This document shows positions 24,141 to 34,100 of a stretch of DNA of 64,000 nt, piece after piece. Position 1 is the first letter of the stretch; every line of letters begins with the position of its first letter. The position numbers were made by a program, and so were the translations under genes. Source of the stretch: Psoroptes ovis (Eukaryota; Arthropoda; Arachnida; Sarcoptiformes; Psoroptidae); the NCBI GenBank assembly GCA_002943765.1, contig PQWQ01000009.1, forward strand, positions 1,426,001 to 1,490,000, read 5' to 3'. Under the pieces are notes generated by a model. It was given only the letters and a program-made list of their open reading frames with translations, was not told the origin of the DNA and made no database searches.

Positions 24141-24799
24141 AAAAAATGGTATGTAAAATTTTTGCATGTAAATGAACTAAAACTCATTCATTTTTTATTT
24201 TATTTTCACAGCAATGTTAAGAATTATTATCATTATTCTTCAATTGATCATCAATATACATTATTAGGCATCTCTTTATGCGGCTGAATAATCATAGCTT
24301 TCATTTGAATACTATTATTAGAGTCGATCAATGGTGTATTTGTGATCTTCGCCCTTTACCATTTTCAGTCCGAATTGCTTAAAATTCAATTTAAATTCAA
24401 TGAAAAAATAGAAGAATCAAGTTTTCGTGCTTGATCGTTTAAAAATTCGATAAATTCTAAGGCTACAGCCTTAAGGAATGGTGTATCTTAGAATAAAATT
24501 TAATCAAAAAAATGAATTTAATAATGATTTGGCTTTTTTTGTCATCAAACAAGGTAATTTTGTTTGATTTTTAGCTCGAAAAAATTAGTGATTAACTCAT
24601 GGTTCTCTATTTTTCTTATCGCACAGATTTCCATTCATCACAGGTCTTGGTACATTGTGAGGTCTGAACATCGGTACCACCAATACAGACTTTTCGAGCT
24701 CTTAATACCATTGGCGACCCTCTGACAATTTTTTGAATGGCATAGATTGTAATGAGCCTTTCATTTAAAAAAAAGTACCCAAGACTCCCAGCGGCATTT

Positions 24800-25900
24800 A
24801 TCATCTAATTAAAATGAATCTTTCAAGGATGATTCGACAAGAATCATGATTTCATTTTCAAAGATTTCAAATGAAAATAGTATTAGTGACATCTATTGAC
24901 AACACAATCATGACGTATTATATGGACAGACCCTCAATCAAACGATTGACAATTAGATGTCAATTTGATTTGGAGATGAGTTGTCAAAATTTTATTGCCT
25001 ATTTAAATAAGCATTTGTCTTGGTGTTAATTTTTCATTTTCGTTTTGGTTGGCAGCGTGGCAACATCAAATTATTTCGAGCAATGGTAAGCATATTCAAA
25101 CATTTTTGATGATTTGTGAAATCAATCAACATTTATTTACCCCAGTCCATGAAGAGATAATGTCCTGCTTAGATCTGTCATTAGTTTCAGTGAACCCCAA
25201 TTCAAAATGTTTATGAAAATTCCTGAAACCATGTATTTTTTTTATTGATTAGGAAAATCATGAAATTTCCCCTTAATTACATTGGGCTAAGAAGTAACCA
25301 AGCGTATAATTCTGATTAAGAAGACCCTTGCCATCTCAACTCTAAATCTGAGCGCCCACATTTCTTATTGATTTATTTATTATAATGATTCTTATTAATA
25401 TTTTCATCATTCTTTCTGATTAGGGGTCATCATTATTGTTTTCGTGGATGGATGGATGGAAGGTATTGTGCTCATAATTCATTTCCATGCTGCTTTCGCA
25501 CTGCATTAATTTATTCCAAGGTAATGATTTCAACTGTAAACACAGCTGAACAAATGTATTATCCAGTGCCCACACCCTTTAGAATTGTTCATCGCCTAAA
25601 ACTGCAGTCAATATGGCCCATTTTGGGTTTAGATTGACTAGATTTAGAATGTTTATGAAAACTCCTAAATCCTTGTATTGTTTACATTTATTAATTAGGA
25701 AACGTATGAATTTTGTTCAATTTTATTAGACTGTTGAGCAACCACGCATAGTCTAGCATTTTTTATGCTTTTTGTATTAGATCAACATTTATTATTTACC
25801 AAATCCATGACGAGATAGATTCCTTTAAGAAATAGTTCCCTGTTCCCAGTTCATAGCTCAAGATCAATTTTGCGACATTTGAGTATTTACCACCTCACTC
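24800..25900 (-). repeat. Inner inverted-repeat arm, right
   Basis: Inverse copy of 18400-19640 with modest divergence. It contains the 30-bp exon-like cassette 25056-25085 (between GGCAG and GTAAGC) and the Cys-rich open frame 25425-25637. Confidence 0.8.
25425..25637 (+). other. Cys-rich open frame, inverted copy 2
   Basis: The twin of 18738-18950, reading HHYCFRGWMDGRYC, PCCFRTALIYSKVM and IWPILGLD. An acceptor-like ATTAG sits just upstream, so it could once have been a terminal exon. There is no recognised homology and no selection signal. Confidence 0.25.
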
Positions 25901-26039
25901 GCATGAGTATTGATATAATTTGTCATTGCTGTTGATTATCCACCGTTGACCTTTCCAATTTTTTTGCATTAACTTGTCAAATCTTTTCTTTTCCCTCTAT
26001 TTTTTAGTTGTCCCTGTTTTAATTTATAATTCATCTTGA

Positions 26040-26625
26040 TTTCATTATCCTTTCATTTGTATATTTCTAGGGAACGTGACAAATAGCCTGTAGACTAGAT
26101 ACGCTGGATCGAGGATGGTGCTGGTGGTGGAGGTGGAGGTGGCGGATTCGGAGGACGGTGCGAAAAGGTAAGTATATTTAGGTAAGTATAATCAGGTAAG
26201 TATAATAACGTGTACAATCAGGTAAGTATAATAAGGTAAGTATTTTAATTGCAACTAACCATTTCCAACCCGGGTCGAAACTTGGCCCCGAAGGGATCAA
26301 ATTTTGATCCCTGATTGGATCGAAATTTCGATCCCTTCGGGGTCATTTTCGACCCGGGGGCTACCCCCTCCCAATTGACATGAGGGGGGTCAGTTGGGAG
26401 GGGGTAGTGTGAGGGAGGACGCACGGGGAGGAGTTCGCGAGGGAGGGGAAAGAGAGGGAGGGAGACTCGAAAGGGAGAGGGGGCGTAGGGGAGGAGGTTT
26501 GTCAAATCCTTATGCTTTTTTTTTATATATAAATACGCGAAAAATTCGTCCGGCCCCCCCTCTGCCTCGGGGTTCTGGGTGTTGCACTCCCCTCCCATTC
26601 CCCTCTCTTTCAAATCTTAGAATCT
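26040..26625. repeat. GC-rich palindromic element G2
   Basis: The inverted partner of the right half of G1. TTCTAGGG is followed by GGTGG-rich DNA, then GGTAAGTAT at 26167, 26181, 26195, 26221 and 26235 (14-bp spacing except one 26-bp step), then the GC-rich core with CCCCGAAGGGATC and TACCCCCTCCCAA. One end of the core is truncated relative to G1. Open frames across it (26245-26657) are compositional. Confidence 0.65.
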
Positions 26626-27956
26626 TAGAAATAATTGTTAATCGGAAAAATAAATAGAAGAGTTATCAAATGACTAAAGAAATATTAAGGAATTTTATCA
26701 AGTCATGCCACTAATTAAAGATATGAAAAGATCATAAAAACTGAGAGTTACAAAGGCCAAGAAAGATAATTCAGAAAAAAATGGAATGGTCAAACGGTGA
26801 TAACAAATAATAATGATACTAAAGGTAAATTAATAATAATCTTTATCAAGGTGCTCTGCCTTAGCATTTGCATCGTGATATGCATTAATGTAAAATTAAT
26901 ACTCATGCAATTGAAATGGAGAATACTCAAACAATGACCAAATGACTAACAATAATTAAACAAATACTAAAATTTGGCACTCTAGTAATTAATAATGGAA
27001 TAATAGTCATAGTTTAAAATTTCACTAACAGTAATTCTATCGAGTCATGCAAATGATTTTAGATAAGCAAAGATCATAGGAACTATGAAAGATCCTATCA
27101 CTAACACTAGATTCAATTAGAGTAACAAAACTAATGAGCTTCAAAGAAAGGCTAAGTATAAAATAATTCAAAAAATTGGAATGATCAAAGGGTGATAACT
27201 ATTAATAAGAATACCTAAAGAAAATTGATACGCATGCAATTGAAACCAAGACTACTATCTACTAATATTGCTAGACAAGGGCCATAAATTTGATTGACAA
27301 CAGCGTAAACAATTTTGGGTCGTGTAAGTATGTAAGTATGTAATGTTTTGAATGTAAATTTAAATAAGAAAACATTTCATTTTCATTTGATTTGGTGGTA
27401 AACCAGACAAATTAAAGGGTTTCGACAGACCACAATCAAATCAAAAGATTAGACAATACCTACCATCGCTTTCGAGGTAAATATCGGGCCATAATACCAT
27501 CAGGAACTAAATGAAGAAAAAAACATGTTGAAACATGCTGCACAATAATCAAACAAAAACAAAGACTTACTGAAATTTTCGAAAATAAATCAATCCAAAT
27601 AATCGATGTTGCCTGGATGAAATGAAAAATTAAATGAAAAAATTTTCTTCAAGACGAATGTCTATTTAAATAGGCAAAAAAAATTTTGACAACTCAAAAT
27701 TTATCAAAATTTGTTACTTACTCTTATGCTAAGATTGAACACTTAATCATATATTATTAATATGAATGATAAATGTTCATTTTGAATTTGAATTAGAGAT
27801 GACAATATTGATCAAAGAAGAAGAATGAAAACTTCTCTAATTTTCTAGATTTTTCTATGATTGATGACTGTGATGTTTTCAGACTCTAACATTGACTACA
27901 ATTAAAATTTAACAAGACAAATTTAGTATATAAACAGCTCGAATTTTGAAAGAAAA
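26626..27956 (-). repeat. Outer inverted-repeat arm, right
   Basis: About 1.33 kb, inverse of 15740-17102. It includes a minus-strand copy of the TATA-led unit (exon-like segments at about 27570-27614 and 27468-27510). The GTAAGTATGTAAGTATG motif is at 27326-27342. Confidence 0.85.
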
Positions 27957-28020
27957 CATCAGAAAATTATTCATTCAAACAATCATCAACATCTGATTAT
28001 TAATTATATTTACAATATAG

Positions 28021-28457
28021 GTTATTGGGGCTAGTATCTTTAGCAGACATAACGAATTAATCGAGATCATACAATAGATCTGAATGCAATGAGTCGCAAT
28101 TCCATGACGATATAGGACTCGTATTAAGCGACGAATATTGATATCGATATTGTCGGCTGGGAACGATTAACGTGCCACAAAATAAAATTCGTCTAAAATT
28201 TTGGGACGAAATTTTGAAGGATATTGACACTGATATTGGCCTCAACAAGATTTAGCTCAATGCGACTTCTGTCACTGACAGATTTAATCCCACGTTATTA
28301 CCCGACCATTGAAGCTCATCTAGAAGAAACGCAACACCACGATCATGTTGGATACGCACATAAATCCTCGTCAAGTTCCATGATTATAGAAAACCAAGAC
28401 TTTAGGAAATTCCGAGAAGAATACTCTTTGGCAATTCGGGGAAGAACTGAGGCTTAA
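28021..28457 (+). pseudogene. Decayed gene-family copy C
   Basis: It starts after the acceptor ATATAG at 28020 and reads LLGLVSLADITN, then a stop, NRSECNESQ, GLVLSDEY, LKFWDEILKDIDTDIGLN, a frame change, SMRLLSLTDLIPRYYP, EAHLEETQ, VGYAHKSSSSSMI and EEYSLAIRGRTEA before TAA. It is the best preserved 3' end of the family. The 42-bp upstream exon is missing. Conserved peptide blocks against copies A and B support coding ancestry; two stops and one frame shift make it a pseudogene. Confidence 0.5.
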
Positions 28458-28809
28458 AACCTTGGGACATTGTCGAACTTGGCTAAGCCCTATGTGAACT
28501 AGAGCTAAAGCCTTTGGAAATTAGATAAAAATATACGGGTATAGCCTTTGGGTATCTGACTATAGCCTTCAGGAATTTGGAAATGGAATGACTGTATCCT
28601 TTAGGAATTTGGATACGGATTGCGACTGTAGGCCTTAAAAATTTGTAGAAAGACTGAGACTGTAGCTGGAGTAAAAATTTGAAGACAGCTTGTGGCTGTA
28701 GCCCTCAGGATTTTTGATGGAAATTTTAGATATAGATCAGAACAAGAAAGGTAACATTAATATGGCAGTAACCTGTAATTATTAAGATGGCCTGTAGTCT
28801 TTAAAAATT

Positions 28810-29290
28810 TTTGAGGAAATCGTAGAAAATCTAAGCCCACACATCGATGAAATTTTTGAAAAAATCGAAAAATCTAAAGCTATCCATCGTCAAAATTTTT
28901 CAAAATTTCCAAAAAATCTAAGACTGTCCATCGTCAAAATTTTTCAAAAAATCGAAAAAATCTAAGGCTATAATACGTGGAAATTTTTCAAAAAATCGAA
29001 AAAATCTAAGGCTATCCATCGTCAAAATTTTTCAAAAAATCGAAAAAATCTAAGGCTATAATACGTGGAAATTTTTCAAAAAATCGAAAAAATCTAAGAC
29101 TATACATCGACAAAATTTTTCAAAAAATCTAAGGCTATAGTACGTGGTAATTTTGGAAAAATTTCATGAAAATCAAAGACTGGTTTTTTGGAAATTTTAG
29201 AAATATATGAAAAAATCTCGGGCTATACATCGAAAAGATTCTTGAAAAATCTAAGACTATGGTCTTGGCAAATTTTTGAAAAAATTGATG
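28810..29290. repeat. Minisatellite, right inner array
   Basis: Inverse orientation of the left array. Units carry CTAAGGCTATCCATCGTC or CTAAGGCTATAATACGTGG followed by AAAATTTTTCAAAAAATCG, with a period of about 43-44 bp. Two sequence subtypes alternate. Confidence 0.75.
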
Positions 29291-29543
29291 GCATGCCAGA
29301 GAGAAAGGAGAAAGGAGTAAGAAAAAGAATAAGGGGAAAATATTAGGTCGTTGCATAAATTTCCAAAATCGAATGCTATGAATTTTCAATTTTGGAAATT
29401 TCTGATTTTACAACGACCCAGTAGAAAAAGAAAAAAAAGAAAAAAAAATTTGAAAAAAAAAATTTTGGAAAAATTCATAAAAAACAATGACTATTAGTAT
29501 TTGGAAATTTTTTTTTAGATCGAGAAATTTTCTAAAAATTTTT

Positions 29544-29763
29544 GACGTATCAATACGTCAGCGGCATTTATTCATTGTAAATATTTGGACGTATCACTAC
29601 GTCACCGGCGTTTTAAATACAATAATTACCTGTAGCCGGCAGAAAATCAATGCTTTAGCACAACATAGCCGGCATAATAGAAAAGCAAGCCATAAATTGA
29701 CGTATTACTACGTTAAAAAATGTTTTCGACTTGCACGTCAAAACGTATTGGTACGTTACCGGC
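29544..29763. repeat. Cluster of four ACGTA..TACGT palindromes
   Basis: Short inverted repeats GACGTATCAATACGTC (29544), GACGTATCACTACGTC (29588), GACGTATTACTACGTT (29699) and AACGTATTGGTACGTT (29742) are spaced 44, 111 and 43 bp apart. The first, second and fourth are followed by AGCGGC or ACCGGC, and GCCGGC occurs at 29635 and 29668. An open frame of 134 codons overlaps them but looks fortuitous. Confidence 0.6.
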
Positions 29764-29889
29764 TTTCAATCAAAAACAAGAGATCACCAAAAAACTACCC
29801 AGTTAATTCCATAAGAACTCATCACTATTTAATGCCGGAGAGGCGTGACTCCAAAATTTTCATAATTTTTGAAAAAAATTTAAGACGAT

Positions 29890-30430
29890 AGTCTGTGAAA
29901 ATTTTTAGAAAAATTGAAAATATCTAAGGAAATACATCGATGAAATTTTCGAAAATTTGAAAAAAATCTAAGGCTATAGTACATGGAAATTTTTGAAATT
30001 TTCATAAAAATCAAAGACTAGAGCACGTGGAAATTTTTGAAAAATTCACAAAAATCAAAGACTATAGTACGTGGAAATTTTTGAAAAATTCACAAAAATC
30101 AAAGACTATAGTACGTGGAAATTTTTGAAAAATTCACAAAAATCAAAGACTATAGTACGTGGAAATTTTTGAAAAATTCACAAAAATCAAAGACTATAGT
30201 ACGTGGAAATTTTTGAAAAATTCACAAAAATCAAAGACTATAGTACGTGGAAATTTTTGAAAAATTCACAAAAATCAAAGACTATAGTACGTGGAAATTT
30301 TTGAAAAATTCACAAAAATCAAAGACTATAGTACGTGGAAATTTTTGAAAAATTCACAAAAATCAAAGACTATAGTACGTGGAAATTTTTGAAAAATTCA
30401 CAAAAATCAAAGACTATAGTACGTCGAAAT
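29890..30430. repeat. Homogeneous 44-bp minisatellite
   Basis: About ten head-to-tail units of exactly 44 bp, with GTAC of the CTATAGTACGTGG core at 30067, 30111, 30155 and so on to 30419. Most units appear identical, unlike the decayed relatives elsewhere, so this array expanded or was homogenised recently. It marks the right edge of the repeat block. Confidence 0.9.
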
Positions 30431-30835
30431 TTTAAATTATAAATAAAAGTGATTTATTCAATTAAAAAGAATAAACAAAATATAATAAACAAATAAATCA
30501 TGAAAATATTATATTGATGAAGATGAAGATGATGATGATCACGATCAAGAGTAAATGAATAATAATCAGCATGTAAAAAGTTTTTGGTTTTTGATTAGAT
30601 TTAGTCTATGACTAAAAAATTATTTAGCATTTGAGGTGGTTGATGTCAAGTAATGTTCAATTTTCCATAACAAAACACAATAACTATGACACCATCTTTT
30701 ATTGGCCAGAAAAAAATCAAGCGAAATTACTTCTGGGATTTTACATAAATTTCCTATTGTCTATTGTCTTAGATTCTTTTGAATTTTTCTATGGCAGCTT
30801 ATTATCGATTTTAGGATAAATTTTTTTTTCATATT

Positions 30836-30841
30836 TTTATT
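30836..30841 (-). terminator. Candidate polyadenylation signal of ROR
   Basis: AATAAA on the minus strand, about 290 bases after the stop codon. It lies just outside the repeat block. Confidence 0.35.
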
Positions 30842-31133
30842 CAATTTCAATATTATTGAAAAATTTCATTAGAAATTGAGTAAAAAAAATTTCATCAATT
30901 TACAAAAAAGAACATGGTCAGGATATGAGTTATAATGATTTTTTTAAATTATAAATGCAAAATACAAGGGGGTTGATATAAAACTGGAACAATATATGTA
31001 CAATCAATTGAAAAATGAAATTAAAAAACTTATTTCGTTTAAATAATAACAAAATTACAATAAATGTAAGAGGAAAATAAGCTCATGTGTTTAAGTTTTT
31101 TTTGAAGATCGAAAATTATTTCAATTAATACAT

Positions 31134-34100
31134 TTAGCAATGTCCCAAAAGTGTGGGCATTTTATTGGTGCGTGGAGCTGACAGAGATGGTGTTTGAGGC
31201 CTAGAACCGGATCCCTGGGCAGTTATAGAATTTGAACTGGCAGAGTTAGCAGAACTGAATTGATATTGTTGCTGTAAATGATGTTGTACATGATGTGATC
31301 CAGTATGTATTGGATCACCGTTGAGAAATACACCTTGTTGACTATATTGAACAGTGGCTGGGGTAAATGTTCCTACACCATTGAAAAGATTGGCATTTTG
31401 ACGATTATTGTTTGTTGTAGATGAAAATATTGATAATTGACCAGCATTTGATGGCGGGAGAACAGAAGGTGGCGGTGGGGGCAATGGCAGTGATTGTTTA
31501 GTTAACATTGGCGATGAAGGTATAGTATTATCTGTTAGCATTGTAGTTTGATATGCAACAGCTCCACCGCTACCATTACTACTATTATAATGTCTGGCTA
31601 TTCGACCATTGGATGCGGATTGTGCATTGTTCATTTTTTCGCGACTATCTCTAGCATGCACTGCCTCCCATGAACGCAAACGACTATGAAGATCGTGAAA
31701 TGCAGGGCGCTGACTTGGCGTTTCTTGCCAACATTCCAACATCATGGCATAAATATGTTGCGGACAACCAGAAGGGCATGGCAATAATTGTCGTGATCGA
31801 ACCATTTCGATAACTTCGGTATTTGAATACCCAGAATATGGTTGCTGGCCAAAACTAAATATTTCCCAGAGAACTACTCCGAACGACCAAACATCACTTT
31901 CTGTTGTAAAACGGCCATATAAACAACTTTCGGCTGGCATCCATCTGTTGAAAATGGAAATTTATCATTAAAATTGAAGGGGTGAAAATAAAAGAAAAAT
32001 ATTACCGAACAGGCAGCAATGATTTTGATTGAACTCGATAATAGTCGCTCGAATAGATATCGCGTGATAATCCAAAATCTGAAATTTTGACTGTTAAATG
32101 TTCACCAACAAGACAATTCCTTGCAGCTAGATCTCTATGAACATAGTGATGACCGGAAAGATATTCCATGCCGGCAGAAATTTGTGTAGCAATATGAAGA
32201 CAATCAGAAATGTCCAATACTTCTGCTGGATCAATAGTCACGTCTGTAACTGGGGCATTCGGTCCATGCATAACTAGATATTCATGTAGATCACCTTTTC
32301 TCATGTATTCGAATAACATGCACATTGGTTCTTCTTGAAAGCAAACGCCCAATAAACAAACGATATTTGGATGTTGTAATTCAGCCATTAAATCTGCTTC
32401 ACGACGGAAATCTTGTTTTGTTTTCAATGAAGAATTTTCTTTCAAAGTTTTGATAGCTATTGGCACGATTAATGGACCACCATTTGACATTAACAATTCT
32501 CCTCGATAAACTTTTCCGAATGCTCCTTCACCTAATTCTTGAATGAAACGTATTGTGGACATTGAATATTCAGTGGTTGTTCGTCCAGAATGTACACGGC
32601 CTGAAGATGAGCCATTTGATGATGATGAACTTGATTGTTGATGTTGCAATTCATTACTTTTTTGACTTTGATTATATTGATTTTGTGGCAACAATGCATT
32701 CATTTCGACACTATTTCCTCCATGTTCAATATTATATGCACGAAGATTGCGATTAGTTTGATTGATATTATTATTACTATTATTACTGCAACTGCTATTC
32801 GATGTTAAAGAGGTTGTCACGCCATTAGATTTGGATGGAACATTACCATTAAATGAACTCAAAAGGCCGATATTTGTTCCACCATTTAAAAATCCATTTA
32901 ATTTTCCATTCAAAGAATTTGATCCTGCCAAAATAGTATGTTTATGATGGTCATCTAATAATGCTCGATTTCGGCGTGCAACGATTCGTCGTCGTCGAAT
33001 ACAGCATATGACAACTAATACAATGAACAATATTAGTGCACTAACGACTGGTGATATGATGTAGAACCATAAATATTGATCGAAACATTTGTTGATGTCG
33101 CAAAATTCTTTTCGAAAATCATGCACATAACACCATGGTTGTTCTTCGCGTCCACCAGGATTACGGCAATAATTATGACCAGTCAATTCCGGATATTCAG
33201 ATGTGCGCAAAAATATTTGCTGACTCCAATATAAACATCTTGCACCGGATTTTGTTTGCGAAGCAATACCACGATATGATTTACCACGATCATTGTAACA
33301 ATTATGCTCTAAGGAATCAATGAATAAAATTAGAAGTCATTTTTATAACAAAATTCTAAGGGCACAAACCATAGGAAACGGGCATCGTATTTGGAATTCC
33401 AAGACGTACACATCGTTGTCCTTCAAGTGAACCGATCGGTGGCAGATCATCACATTCAGGCAGAATTTCTTGATGACCGATTAATGGATGTTTTTTAGCA
33501 ATGGCATATTCCATATGACAAATATTATTTTCCAACATTTCACATTCATCACGACAAACCTAAATGATGGAGAAAATTGAAAATATTAATATTCTAAATA
33601 CGTGAATCTGAATAATCACTTTTCGTGGATGTGGATGCGGAAATGTATCATCACACAATGAAAATACATGAAAACAAAGTGACGATATCGCATAACGATG
33701 ACATTGTAACGATACATCAGGTGAATGTACGATGACATTGAATGCAGCCAATAATTTTTCATCCATAATCCGTTGCCAAAATTCATTACGAACATAAATG
33801 GAACGATTTTGCAAAAATTGTGAACAAGCAGAACCACGATATGGTTGACAAATACCGGGACCATCTAATATTAATTCTTTTGAATCAATATTCGGTATGG
33901 CATAACTGTTTTAAATGAAACAAAAGAAATTAATTAAACAAATCTATCAATTATTACAAAAAGAAAAACCTAGAGTTCAAAATTGCCATTTTTAATTGTG
34001 TTATATTAATAGCTGAAACATTAAATGTTTGCCGTTGATCATCATCATGAATATTGATAGCCACAATAACATGATTGAAACAAATAAAAATAACAAAAAT

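Noticed and set aside
29487..29891. 134-codon open frame on the plus strand
   Set aside because: It is basic and unrecognised, runs from minisatellite DNA into minisatellite DNA, and its repeated peptide bits come from the ACGTA palindromes.
29890..30430. 44-bp array as a CRISPR-like array
   Set aside because: Units are tandem without unique spacers, and the genome is eukaryotic.
32553..33323. Plus-strand frames opposite the ROR kinase and kringle exons
   Set aside because: They are antisense shadows of a strongly supported coding exon.
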